Notes under the pieces: generated by a model | What the model saw: the letters and a program-made list of their open reading frames with translations, nothing else | What the model was told of the DNA's origin: nothing | Databases searched by the model: none | Position numbers and translations under genes: made by a program | In this document: one piece after another, positions 55,647 through 64,000 of the stretch | Position numbering within the stretch: the stretch's first letter is position 1 | Layout: each line of letters starts with the position of its first letter | DNA from: Bradyrhizobium algeriense | GTDB taxonomy: Bacteria; Pseudomonadota; Alphaproteobacteria; Rhizobiales; Xanthobacteraceae | Length of the DNA stretch: 64,000 nt | Assembly: GCF_003062295.1 (NCBI RefSeq) | Contig: NZ_PYCN01000006.1 | Coordinates: 248,001-312,000 of the forward strand | Direction: 5' to 3'

Positions 55647-56885
55647 TCAACCCGGTCCTGCGCCTTGCGTCGCCGTATACACGGCGTAGAGCGACTGGCT
55701 GGCGGCCATGAACAGGCGGTTACGCTTGGGGCCGCCGAAGCAGATATTGCCGCACACTTCGGGCAGCCGGATGCGGCCGATCAGTTTGCCTTCCGGCGAC
55801 CACACCGTCACGCCGCTATAACCCACCGCACGCCCGGCGTTGCTCGAACACCAGACGTTGCCGCTGACGTCGCAGCGCACGCCATCGGGACCGCATTTCA
55901 CGCCGTCGACCATGAAATCGCTGAACCGCTTGTGGTTGGTGAGCTTGTTGTCGGTGCCGACATCGAACACGAACATGTCGCCCTTGCCGCCCGGACCGGT
56001 ATCGCCCGGCCCCTTGCCGGTAGAGGCGACATACAGCTTCTTGTAGTCGGGCGAGAAGCAGAGGCCGTTGGGATCGGGCACCTGCTCCTCGGTCACCACG
56101 AGGTCGATGCGGCCGGAGGGATCGATGCGATAGCAATTGGTCGGCAGCTCGCGCTTGCCCGGCACGAAGCCAGCCGGCTGTCCGATCCGCGGATTGAGCT
56201 TGCCGCCGGAATTGCTCGGGCCGCCCGCGACGTCAGGCTCACCCTCATAGAGCTGCCCGCCATAGGGCGGATCGGTGAACCAGTAGCTGCCGTCCGGATG
56301 GGCGACGACGTCGTTGGGTGAGTTGAGCTTCTTGCCGTTATAGGAATCGGCCAGCACCGTCGCAGTGCCGTCGTGTTCATAGCGCACCACGCGGCGGGTG
56401 AGATGTTCGCAGGAGAGCTGGCGGCCCTGGAAATCAAACGAGTTGCCGTTTGAGTTGTTGGACGGCGTGCGGAAGACGCTGGTGTGACCATCATCTTCCG
56501 ACCATCGCATCTGCCTGTTGTTGGGAATGTCGCTCCACAGCAGGTAGCGCCCCTGCGCGCTCCAGGCCGGGCCTTCGGCCCACAACAGCCCGGTGTGCAG
56601 GCGCTTGATCGCCGTGTTGGGCTGGGCGAGGTCGTTGAAGGACGGATCGACCGCGATGATGTCGGGGTCCCAGAAATAGGTGGTCGGGGCGCCGCGCGGA
56701 CTGAAATCGCGCGGCGGATTGGTGATCGTAGACGGCGGCGCCACGGGACCGCTCTGGGCCAGTGCGCCGCCAACCCCCGCGACGGTGGCGCCGGCGCATA
56801 CCGCCAGACCGTGGACAAGCGTTCGTCGTGAAATCGCGACCTCTGGATCGCGCTGTTGTGGATCGCACGGCTCCTGGCGTGTCAT
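55647..56885 (-). CDS. Tat-exported SMP-30/gluconolactonase-like protein
   Basis: A 412-residue protein, MTRQEPCDPQQRDPEVAISR, behind GGGAGG. The twin-arginine signal ISRRTLVHGLAVCAGATVAG points to export in folded form. The body is a six-bladed SMP-30 propeller: LLWAEGPAWSAQGRYLLWSD, LNSPNDVVAHPDGSYWFTDP and EEQVPDPNGLCFSPDYKKLY with metal-binding Glu, Asn and Asp. It probably hydrolyses a sugar lactone in the periplasm. Substrate not known. Confidence 0.87.
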   Translation of the reverse strand: MTRQEPCDPQQRDPEVAISRRTLVHGLAVCAGATVAGVGGALAQSGPVAPPSTITNPPRDFSPRGAPTTYFWDPDIIAVDPSFNDLAQPNTAIKRLHTGLLWAEGPAWSAQGRYLLWSDIPNNRQMRWSEDDGHTSVFRTPSNNSNGNSFDFQGRQLSCEHLTRRVVRYEHDGTATVLADSYNGKKLNSPNDVVAHPDGSYWFTDPPYGGQLYEGEPDVAGGPSNSGGKLNPRIGQPAGFVPGKRELPTNCYRIDPSGRIDLVVTEEQVPDPNGLCFSPDYKKLYVASTGKGPGDTGPGGKGDMFVFDVGTDNKLTNHKRFSDFMVDGVKCGPDGVRCDVSGNVWCSSNAGRAVGYSGVTVWSPEGKLIGRIRLPEVCGNICFGGPKRNRLFMAASQSLYAVYTATQGAGPG

Positions 56886-57162
56886 CGCATCCTCCCAATG
56901 TGTTCACCGGCCGTTGATCCAGCCTGGCAACTTGAGGTTAATCCGGACCGCGTCCGGTTGCGAGAGCTGCTTTCAATTCAGCTCCCGGTTCAAGCTTGCA
57001 GTCGAAAATGGCGTTACCTCGTCCAACGCATGTCTGGCGGGAGGCTCTGCCATCGTCGCGCTTGGGGCAATTGCCCACGTGGCGACAAGGTGGGCGGCGT
57101 GCTACTCATGCGCCGGTTCGTCGAATTCTCCGGCAAAGCCGTCTGTGCGCGGGACAAAACAA

Positions 57163-58473
57163 ATGAAGACGCCGGCTCGACGAATATTGCATTGCACCGC
57201 TGCAACGCACGCCGGACGGCTTTTTGCTGCGAGCTTATCGTTGGCGGTTTGGACCAATACGGCCGCGGCCAATCAGTCGGCCAACATCCCCGCCCCATCT
57301 CCAAACAAACTCGAGCGCATCACCGAGTTTTTCAACAATGAGGTTGCGACCGGGAAGTTGCCGGGCGCCGTCGTACTGATCCAGCAGCACGGCAGGCCCG
57401 TCTATCTGAAATGCTTCGGCGTCCAGGATGTCGACACCAGAATTCCGATGACAGCAGACACGATCTTTGCGCTTCATTCGATGACGAAGCCGATCACCAG
57501 TGTCGCGGCGATGATGTTGATCGACGCAGGCAAGCTCTCGCTCGCGGACCCTGCCTCAAAATTCATTCCGGCATTCGCCGACGTCAAGGTGGGAGTAGCG
57601 TCGGTAGCGGCCGACGGAACACCCTTTCTGAAGCTTGTCCCGCCAGATCGGCCGGTGACCATTCTGGATCTGCTACGCCATACGTCGGGCATCACGTACG
57701 ACTATATCGGCGGCAAGCTGATCATGAAGGCCTATTCTGAATCAGGCCTTTTCGATGGGCGCTACAACAACAAGGTGTTTTCCGATCGCATCGCCAGATT
57801 GCCTTTGGCGCGACAACCCGGGACGCTTTGGCGCTACGGGCACTCAACCGACGTCCTCGGGCGCATCATCGAGATCGTATCCGGACAGACACTCTATCAA
57901 TTTGAAAAGCAGCACATCTTCGATCCGCTCGGCATGACCAGCACGAAGTTCGTGCTGGAAAGTGACGAGGAACGCGCGCGGATGGCAGAGCCGCTGCCAA
58001 GCGATACCATCCTGAAACTCGCGGAGACTCAACGTCGCGCCCATCCGGAATGGGAGTCCGGCGGCGGCGGACTGGTCTCGACCCTGAACGACTATGCGCG
58101 TTTTGCCCAAATGATCCTCAACGGCGGAGAACTCGACGGCAAACGCTACCTCAGCCCGGCAGCGTTCAGATCGATGACGTCAGATCATGTCGGGCCGGAC
58201 TCCGGCGTTGCGCGGGATTATTTCTACTTTCCCGGCGACGGCTTCGGCTACGGTTACGGCCTTGCGGTACGCACCGATCCGGGAAATGCCAAGCCGCCGT
58301 CACCAGGCTCAATCGGCGAACTGAAATGGGATAGCGGCAGCGGCACCTCCTTCGGTGTCGATCCAAAACTGGATATGATTTACATCCTGCTGGAGCAGAC
58401 CCAGAACGAACGTGGACGCATCACGCCTGTGTTCAAGAAACTGGTTTACGACGCGTTTGCCACGACCGATTGA
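57163..58473 (+). CDS. Serine hydrolase of the beta-lactamase fold
   Basis: A 436-residue exported protein starting MKTPARRILHCTAATHAGRL; signal peptide to about residue 40. The class C fold motifs are SMTK (Ser106, Lys109), Tyr225 in WRYGHSTDVLG, and DLLRHTSGITYDYIGGKL. The KTG-like third motif is replaced by SGSGTSF. Such enzymes include esterases, D-peptidases and beta-lactamases; the sequence does not decide among them, and esterase is likeliest. Confidence 0.82.
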   Translation: MKTPARRILHCTAATHAGRLFAASLSLAVWTNTAAANQSANIPAPSPNKLERITEFFNNEVATGKLPGAVVLIQQHGRPVYLKCFGVQDVDTRIPMTADTIFALHSMTKPITSVAAMMLIDAGKLSLADPASKFIPAFADVKVGVASVAADGTPFLKLVPPDRPVTILDLLRHTSGITYDYIGGKLIMKAYSESGLFDGRYNNKVFSDRIARLPLARQPGTLWRYGHSTDVLGRIIEIVSGQTLYQFEKQHIFDPLGMTSTKFVLESDEERARMAEPLPSDTILKLAETQRRAHPEWESGGGGLVSTLNDYARFAQMILNGGELDGKRYLSPAAFRSMTSDHVGPDSGVARDYFYFPGDGFGYGYGLAVRTDPGNAKPPSPGSIGELKWDSGSGTSFGVDPKLDMIYILLEQTQNERGRITPVFKKLVYDAFATTD

Positions 58474-58495
58474 TCTGACAGCATCGCATCCGCAA

Positions 58496-59488
58496 TCACT
58501 TCTTGTTGGCCGCTTCGCGCTCGATAAATGCGACCTCTACGCCCTTCTTCAGGAGCCTTGCCAGCTTGTCGGCGTCCCAGTTGGTGAGGCGCACGCAGCC
58601 ATTGGATGCTGACTTGCTGACTTTCGATGGGTTGGGAGTCCCGTGAATGCCATATCCTTCCGCTGAAAGTCCGATCCATTGGGAGCCTACGGGATTGTTG
58701 GGGCCGGGCTTGATCTTGAAGGCTCGTTTGGATTTGACTCCCTTGAACTTGTAATCCGGGTTGTAGCGATAATACGGATTTGCATCGATCGAGATTACCT
58801 TGAGGACGCCGCCAGGGCTCGGCTTCTCCTCGCTTCCCACGGTCGCGGGAAAGAACGCGATCAGTTCGGAATTCGCGAAGGCCTTGACGGTTTGGGACAT
58901 CTTGTCGACCTCGACACGCGTCACGGCTGACTTGCTCTCCTTGATCGCGACGTTCATCACCGCGATCGTTTGACCGGCCTCGTCGAATTTCTTCCCGGGG
59001 TTGAGAGCCGCGAGCAAGGCCTCGCTCATGTGAAACCTTTCGGCGATGGCCTCGCGCGGGCTGGTGTAGTCCAGCGAGTTCAGGCCCTTCAGGTCTTCCA
59101 TCTTCGCAGGCAGCTTCTTCAGGAACGGCCCTTTGACGTCCTTCTCCGTGATCTTGTAGTCGACGACGATCGGGTCCGATCCGGCAGCCAGCAAGGCACT
59201 CCAGACTTCGGACGTCAGCGGCAGTTTGCTCACGGCCAGGCCTTTGGATTCGGCGAACGCCCTCAGGGCTTTTTCGGCGTTCTCGCCCAGCTTGCCGTCG
59301 ATCTCGCCGGGCGAGAAATTGGCGCGGGCGAGCAGCACCTGCGCCTTGACGATTGCGGGATTGATCTTGTCGTCGCTCGGCAGCTTGCCCTTGAATTCCG
59401 CGTTGTTGATCGCCGCCGCATCGAGGCCCGCCAAGGCCGGAGAGGCGAGACAGACGAGCAGCATCACCCCGGCGAACAAGCGGACCAT
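58496..59488 (-). CDS. L,D-transpeptidase with N-terminal peptidoglycan-binding-like domain
   Basis: A 330-residue exported protein starting MVRLFAGVMLLVCLASPALA. Residues 25-95 are a PG-binding-like helical domain (VLLARANFSPGEIDGKLGEN). The YkuD domain lies at about 195-325, with IHGTPNPSKVSKSASNGCVR (catalytic His and Cys) and LTNWDADKLARLLKKG. It differs from the short enzyme at 20314 by the extra domain. Periplasmic cross-linking of peptidoglycan is expected. It is convergent with the serine hydrolase gene, 22 bp away. Confidence 0.9.
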   Translation of the reverse strand: MVRLFAGVMLLVCLASPALAGLDAAAINNAEFKGKLPSDDKINPAIVKAQVLLARANFSPGEIDGKLGENAEKALRAFAESKGLAVSKLPLTSEVWSALLAAGSDPIVVDYKITEKDVKGPFLKKLPAKMEDLKGLNSLDYTSPREAIAERFHMSEALLAALNPGKKFDEAGQTIAVMNVAIKESKSAVTRVEVDKMSQTVKAFANSELIAFFPATVGSEEKPSPGGVLKVISIDANPYYRYNPDYKFKGVKSKRAFKIKPGPNNPVGSQWIGLSAEGYGIHGTPNPSKVSKSASNGCVRLTNWDADKLARLLKKGVEVAFIEREAANKK

Positions 59489-59559
59489 CGGGAAATCTCC
59501 AAAATACTGTCTGATAAAGATTTGGACGGTGCGGAGTTCCGTGACGCCTGGGTAAACGC

Positions 59560-60192
59560 TCAATCCGGCCGGATCATCTCGAACATGTTTTCCGGCTTGA
59601 TCTCGAAATAGTCACCGCGGCGGCCGGCGCGGACGATCGGATGGGCCAGCCCGGTCTGGTAGACGCCGTCATGGATGAAGGCCTTGTCGATGTGTACGGC
59701 GACGACCTCGCCCAGCGTCAGCCAGGCATGCGCCTTGTCGCCATTGGCACCCTGCAACTGGACGATCTGCGTCACCTTGCATTCGAAGGCGACCGGGCTT
59801 TCCGCCACGCGGGGCACGTTGACGAGCTTGCAGGGCGCAGCCGTCAGCCCTGCGATCTTGAACTCATCGACATCGCGGGCAACGTGGGCCGCCGTTGCAT
59901 TCATCTGCTTCGCCAGATCCATGGTGGCAAGATTCCAGACGAATTCGCCGGTGTCCTGGATATTGCCGGCGCTGTCCTTCCAGTTCGTCGAGGAGAAGCC
60001 GATGATCGGCGGGTGATAGCAGAAGGCGTTGAAGAAGCTGTAGGGCGCCAGATTGACGTTGCCGCTGCCGTCGCGCGAGGAAATCCACCCGATCGGGCGC
60101 GGCGCAATGATGGCGTTGAAGGGGTCGTGCTTGAGGCCGTGGCCGTTTTTCGGCTCGTAGAAATGCAGGTCTTTCTGGCTCTTGGCGTCCAT
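59560..60192 (-). CDS. Flavin reductase family protein
   Basis: A 210-residue protein starting MDAKSQKDLHFYEPKNGHGL behind AAGGAAG. Flavin-reductase (split-barrel, FMN-binding) motifs: AIIAPRPIGWISSRDGSGNV, NLAPYSFFNAFCYHPPIIGF and GEFVWNLATMDLAKQMNATA. It binds FMN and probably reduces it with NAD(P)H or serves as a two-component monooxygenase partner, but no monooxygenase gene is adjacent. A palindromic repeat occupies its leader. Confidence 0.85.
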   Translation of the reverse strand: MDAKSQKDLHFYEPKNGHGLKHDPFNAIIAPRPIGWISSRDGSGNVNLAPYSFFNAFCYHPPIIGFSSTNWKDSAGNIQDTGEFVWNLATMDLAKQMNATAAHVARDVDEFKIAGLTAAPCKLVNVPRVAESPVAFECKVTQIVQLQGANGDKAHAWLTLGEVVAVHIDKAFIHDGVYQTGLAHPIVRAGRRGDYFEIKPENMFEMIRPD

Positions 60193-60212
60193 TCCGGTTC
60201 TTCCTTGTTCTT

Positions 60213-60302
60213 CGTAGCCCGGCGCACGCGAAGCGCAATCCGGGGCCTCTCGCAAGCGGCCGGAGTCGTCCCGGATTACGCTCACGCTCCATCCGGGCTA
60301 CG
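60213..60302. repeat. Palindromic intergenic repeat, CGTAGCCCGG family
   Basis: CGTAGCCCGGCGCACGCGAA begins and CCATCCGGGCTACG ends the element; inner arms GCGCAATCCGGG and CCCGGATTACGCTC also pair. It sits 20 bp upstream of the flavin-reductase start, probably within its leader RNA. Confidence 0.85.
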
Positions 60303-60336
60303 CAGTTCGGGATAGCCGGTCAAGCGACGAATGCGT

Positions 60337-60945
60337 TTAATTCGCCTTGGTGCGCGGCGAGAGGCCGGCGATGACGAAATCGATCATTTGATCGATGGTC
60401 GGACCGGGCTTGGTGGCGCATTGCGCGATCATTTGCGGGTGGAAGAACCGCATCATCGCGGTGCAGGCGCAGAGCGAGGCCAGTTGCAGGTCGGGCGCTT
60501 CGAATTCGCCGGAAGCCGCGCCCTGCCCGATCACCTGGCCGAGGGTCGCGGCGATACACTCCATATGGGCGACGCAGACGTCCCAGTCCTCCTCCATCGC
60601 GATCTCGACCATCTCATGCAGCTTGGAGTCACCGACATAGCGCTCGGTGTTCATGCGGTGGATGGTCTTCATCATCTCCCGGAGGCGAACCGACGCCGGC
60701 CCGGACGCCTGCGCAATTCGCTGCGCCTCGACCTCGACCTCGCCCATCAGGGTTCGCGCCACGCCCTCGTGAATCGACTTCTTCGAATCGAAGAAGCGAT
60801 AGACGTTGGCGGGGCTCATCCGCAGTTCCTTGGCGATATCGGCGACCGTGGTCTTCTGGTAGCCGATCTGCCGGAACAGACGCTCCGCCACCACGAGAAT
60901 CCTTTCCCGGGTGTCAGTCTCGATGTGTTCCGAAATCAGCGTCAT
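60337..60945 (-). CDS. TetR-family transcriptional regulator
   Basis: A 202-residue protein starting MTLISEHIETDTRERILVVA. The N-terminal TetR helix-turn-helix is clear (AERLFRQIGYQKTTVADIAK, ELRMSPANVYRFFDSKKSI). The C-terminal all-helical ligand domain is unassigned. It lies 19 bp downstream of the RND pump gene on the same strand, so it is probably a co-transcribed repressor of the pump. Confidence 0.9.
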   Translation of the reverse strand: MTLISEHIETDTRERILVVAERLFRQIGYQKTTVADIAKELRMSPANVYRFFDSKKSIHEGVARTLMGEVEVEAQRIAQASGPASVRLREMMKTIHRMNTERYVGDSKLHEMVEIAMEEDWDVCVAHMECIAATLGQVIGQGAASGEFEAPDLQLASLCACTAMMRFFHPQMIAQCATKPGPTIDQMIDFVIAGLSPRTKAN

Positions 60946-60964
60946 GTCAGCTCTCAATGTTCAA

Positions 60965-63900
60965 TTATTCTGCCGCGTCGGCAAGCGGAATTGCGTGCGG
61001 TCCCTTCGGATGCAACTTGGCCTCATGTTGCGGCGCAAGATCAGGCTGCTCGGCCTGGCCGCTTTCATCCAGGCTCTTCCTGAACCACAGGGCATAGAGG
61101 CCCGGCAGGTACAGCAAGGTCAGGAAGGTTGCGACGAACAAACCGCCCATGATGGTGATCGCCATCGGGCCCCAGAAGGCGGAGCGCGACAGTGGGATCA
61201 TGGCCAGGATCGCCGCCAGCGCGGTCAGCACCACCGGGCGGGCACGCCGGACGGTGGCCTCGACGATGGCCTCCTTGCGCGTCAGGCCCTGGGAAACGTC
61301 GGCCTCGATCTGGTCGACCAGGATCACCGCGTTGCGCATGATCATGCCGGCCAGCGCGATCAGGCCGAGCAGCGCCACGAAGCCGAACGGCTGGTTGGCG
61401 ACATTGAGGCCGAGCGAGGCGCCGACGATGCCGAGCGGCGCGGTCAGGAAGACCAGGATCAGGCGCGAGAAGCTCTGCAACTGGATCATCAGCAGGGTGA
61501 GCATCACCAGCGCCATCAGCGGAAACAGCAGGGCGATCGAGGCGTTGCCCTTTTCGGATTCCTCGAACGCGCCGCCCGGCTCGATCCGGTAGGCCGGCTC
61601 GAGATGGTCGCGGATTTCCTTCAGCTTGGGCCAGATCTGGCTGGTGACATCGGGTGCCTGAACACCGTCGACGACATCGGTGCGCACCGTGATCGCCATG
61701 TCGCGGTTGCGCCGCCACATGATCGGCTCCTCGTGGGAATACTCGATCTTGGCGATCTGCTGCAGCGGCACGGCAACGCCGTTGCGTGACGTCACAGTGA
61801 GGTCACCGACGCTCTTGAGATCGAGCCGTTCGGACGGGACTGCGCGCGCGACCACGCCGACCTTCTCGATGCCGTCACGGATGGTCGTGACCTGCGCGCC
61901 CGAGATCAGCATGGCCAGCGCCTGCGAGACGTCCTGCGGGGTCAGGCCGAGCGCGCGGGCGCGATCCTGGTCGACCACGAGCTTCAGGTAAGGCGACTGC
62001 TCGTTCCAGTCGAGCTGCGGCTCCACGACGTTGGGATTCTGCTTCATGACGTCGCGCACCTTGTAGGAGATGTCGCGCACGGTGTTGGCGTCGGGGCCGA
62101 TCACACGGAACTGCACCGGGAAGCCGACGGGCGGACCGAAATTGAAGCGGTCGATGCGCACGCGTGCTTCAGACAGATCGCCTTCGGCGACCGCCTTCTC
62201 CAGCCGCGCCTTGATCCGCTCGCGGGCTTCGACGTCCTTGGAGACGATCACGATCTCGGCAAAGGCCTCGTTCGGCAGTTGCGGATTGAGGCCGAGCCAG
62301 AACCGCGGCGAGCCCTGGCCGACATAGGCGGTATAGGTCGCGATATCCTTGTCGTCCTTCAGCAGCGCCTCAGCCTTCTTCACGGATTTTTCCGTGACGT
62401 TGAAGGCGGTGCCTTCCGGCAGGCGCAACTGCAGGAACAGTTCGGGCCGCTCCGACAGCGGGAAAAACTGCTGCTGCACGTTGCCGAAGCCGACGATCGA
62501 GAGCACGAACACGCCGACGGTCGCCACCACCACCTTGACCCGGTGGTCGACGCACCATTGCACCATGCGGCGCAAGCCCCGATACATGCGCGTCTCGTAG
62601 ACCGCGTGCGGATCGTGGTTGTGGTGGACCTTGATGTTGGGCAGCAGCTTGACGCCGATATAGGGCGTGAAGATCACCGCGACGAACCAGGAGGCGACCA
62701 GCGCGATCGCCACGATCCAGAAGATGCCGCCGGCATATTCGCCGACCGCCGAATTGGCAAAGCCGATGGGGAGGAAGCCAGCGGCCGTGACCAGCGTTCC
62801 CGTGAGCATCGGAAACGCAGTTGATTCCCAGGCAAAGGACGCCGCGCGGACGCGGTCCCAGCCCTGTTCCATTTTCACCACCATCATTTCCACGGCGATG
62901 ATGGCGTCGTCGACCAGAAGGCCGAGCGCGATAATCAGCGCGCCGAGCGTGATGCGGTGCAGGTCGATCGACATCGCGTTCATGACGATGAAGACGATGG
63001 CGAGCACCAGCGGCACCGACATCGCGACCACGATGCCCGTGCGCCAGCCGAGCGCCACGAAGGAGACGAACAGCACGATCGCGAGCGCCTCGATGAAGGA
63101 ATGCACGAACTCGCCGACGGCGCGCTCGACCACCTTCGGCTGGTCAGCGATCTGTTCGACCTCGATACCCTGCGGCACCGCCTTCATGAAATCGTTGGTC
63201 GCCTTCTCGACCTCCTTGCCGAGTTCGAGGATGTTGGCGCCCTTGGTGGTGACCACGCCGATGCCTAGCGCCGGCTTGCCTTCCTGGCGGGCGACGAAGG
63301 TCGGCGGATCGACGAAACCATGCGTGACGGTCGCGATATCGCCGAGCCGGAACACGCGGCCATTGCTTTCGACCGGGGTCTCGGCAACCGCCTTGGCGCC
63401 GTCAAGCGCGCCGGTGACACGCAGCGGCACGCGCTGCGAGGAGGTTTCCACCGTGCCGGCGGGCGTGACGTTATTCTGCTTGGCCAGCGAATCGAACAGC
63501 GCCTGCGGCGTGATGCCAAGCGTCGCCAGCTTGGCGTGCGAGAACTCGACGAAGATGCGCTCGTCCTGGGCGCCGTAGAGATTGACCTTGGTGACGCCAG
63601 GCACCTTCAAGAGCCGCTGGCGCATGCCTTCGGCAGTCTTCTTCAACTGCGCGTAGTCGGCGCCGTCGCCGGTCATCATATAGAGAATGGAATCGACGTC
63701 GGAGAATTCGTCGTTGACATTCGGGCCGAGCAGGCCTGCGGGCAACTGGCCCTGCACGTCGACGAGCTTCTTGCGCAGCAGATAAAACAGATAAGGCACG
63801 TCCTTTGGCGGGGTCGAGTCCTTGAAGGTGACCTGCATCGCCGTGAACGACGGCTTGGAATAGGTCTGCACCTTCTCGAAGAACGGCAGTTCCTGCAGCT

Positions 63901-64000
63901 TCTTCTCGATGGGGTCGGCGACCTGGGTCTGCATTTCCTGCGCGGTCGCGCCCGGCCAGATCGCGGAGACGTTCACCACCTTCACCGTGAAGAACGGATC
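60965..64000 (-). CDS. RND-family efflux pump inner-membrane component (5' partial)
   Basis: The last 1012 residues of an AcrB/HAE-1-type transporter; the start lies beyond the right edge. Repeated 12-helix architecture is visible, including the proton-relay segment GLLVDDAIIAVEMMVVKMEQ with its Asp pair, and later GLNVANQPFGFVALLGLIAL followed by GMIMRNAVILVDQIEADVSQ. The two large periplasmic loops are present, so only a short N-terminal piece is missing. The membrane fusion protein gene is expected just beyond the edge. The pump exports hydrophobic compounds using the proton gradient. Confidence 0.9.
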   Translation of the reverse strand, partial: DPFFTVKVVNVSAIWPGATAQEMQTQVADPIEKKLQELPFFEKVQTYSKPSFTAMQVTFKDSTPPKDVPYLFYLLRKKLVDVQGQLPAGLLGPNVNDEFSDVDSILYMMTGDGADYAQLKKTAEGMRQRLLKVPGVTKVNLYGAQDERIFVEFSHAKLATLGITPQALFDSLAKQNNVTPAGTVETSSQRVPLRVTGALDGAKAVAETPVESNGRVFRLGDIATVTHGFVDPPTFVARQEGKPALGIGVVTTKGANILELGKEVEKATNDFMKAVPQGIEVEQIADQPKVVERAVGEFVHSFIEALAIVLFVSFVALGWRTGIVVAMSVPLVLAIVFIVMNAMSIDLHRITLGALIIALGLLVDDAIIAVEMMVVKMEQGWDRVRAASFAWESTAFPMLTGTLVTAAGFLPIGFANSAVGEYAGGIFWIVAIALVASWFVAVIFTPYIGVKLLPNIKVHHNHDPHAVYETRMYRGLRRMVQWCVDHRVKVVVATVGVFVLSIVGFGNVQQQFFPLSERPELFLQLRLPEGTAFNVTEKSVKKAEALLKDDKDIATYTAYVGQGSPRFWLGLNPQLPNEAFAEIVIVSKDVEARERIKARLEKAVAEGDLSEARVRIDRFNFGPPVGFPVQFRVIGPDANTVRDISYKVRDVMKQNPNVVEPQLDWNEQSPYLKLVVDQDRARALGLTPQDVSQALAMLISGAQVTTIRDGIEKVGVVARAVPSERLDLKSVGDLTVTSRNGVAVPLQQIAKIEYSHEEPIMWRRNRDMAITVRTDVVDGVQAPDVTSQIWPKLKEIRDHLEPAYRIEPGGAFEESEKGNASIALLFPLMALVMLTLLMIQLQSFSRLILVFLTAPLGIVGASLGLNVANQPFGFVALLGLIALAGMIMRNAVILVDQIEADVSQGLTRKEAIVEATVRRARPVVLTALAAILAMIPLSRSAFWGPMAITIMGGLFVATFLTLLYLPGLYALWFRKSLDESGQAEQPDLAPQHEAKLHPKGPHAIPLADAAE

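Overview
The window reads as a chromosomal segment of an alphaproteobacterium of the Bradyrhizobium/Nitrobacteraceae type. The basis is high GC, families typical of that group (BA14K protein, extensin-like lipoprotein, the glpVUQPTS glycerol transporter, a Rhodobacter-type PmtA, a TAXI-type binding protein) and several families of palindromic intergenic repeats. No rRNA, tRNA, phage or transposase gene was found.

Layout. 1-1.7 kb: the end of a gene, a VapBC toxin-antitoxin pair behind a palindromic operator, and a frameshifted ORF. 1.8-9.4 kb: envelope and secreted proteins (extensin-like lipoprotein, two divergent DUF2147-type paralogues with two CRP/FNR-like palindromes between them, small secreted proteins, an unlisted 32-residue ORF downstream of a FixK/FNR box, a DnaB-like ATPase, a FecR-domain protein). 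9.6-11.2 kb: a TIR + alpha/beta-hydrolase + membrane-anchor protein whose end overlaps a gene for an exported coiled-coil protein; this is the most unusual locus. 11.3-17.5 kb: NUDIX hydrolase and a lipid-related island (phosphatidylserine decarboxylase, class III aminotransferase, Mpo1-like membrane protein, phospholipid N-methyltransferase, GT4 glycosyltransferase). 17.6-26.9 kb: TAXI binding protein, L,D-transpeptidase, DUF4403 protein, dodecin, two PRC-barrel proteins, a decayed two-component locus, a lytic transglycosylase. 27-32 kb: a TPP riboswitch and thiO-thiS-thiG-thiE-thiC, with repeats in two of the gaps. 32.3-35.1 kb: an AT-rich HNH endonuclease gene, an orphan Fis-type regulator and about 1.1 kb of repeat-rich non-coding DNA. 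35-37 kb: SPFH protein and an old-yellow-enzyme reductase. 37.3-46 kb: complete glycerol uptake and oxidation locus, glpD-S-T-P-Q-U-V on the minus strand, with the DeoR-type repressor glpR upstream. 46.2-53.5 kb: small secreted proteins and a fatty-acid beta-oxidation operon (acyl-CoA dehydrogenase, thiolase, bifunctional FadB-type enzyme, thioesterase). 53.8-64 kb: LuxR-type regulator, Tat-exported gluconolactonase-like protein, serine beta-lactamase-fold hydrolase, second L,D-transpeptidase, flavin reductase, TetR regulator and an RND efflux pump running off the right edge.

How genes work together. The thi genes build the thiazole (ThiO, ThiS, ThiG) and pyrimidine (ThiC) halves of thiamine and join them (ThiE), under one riboswitch whose P1 helix appears to cover the ribosome binding site of thiO. 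GlpSTPQUV imports glycerol and GlpD oxidises glycerol 3-phosphate; a glycerol kinase gene is not in the window. The fad genes are translationally coupled through overlapping stop and start codons. Many long reading frames antisense to real GC-rich genes were left out.
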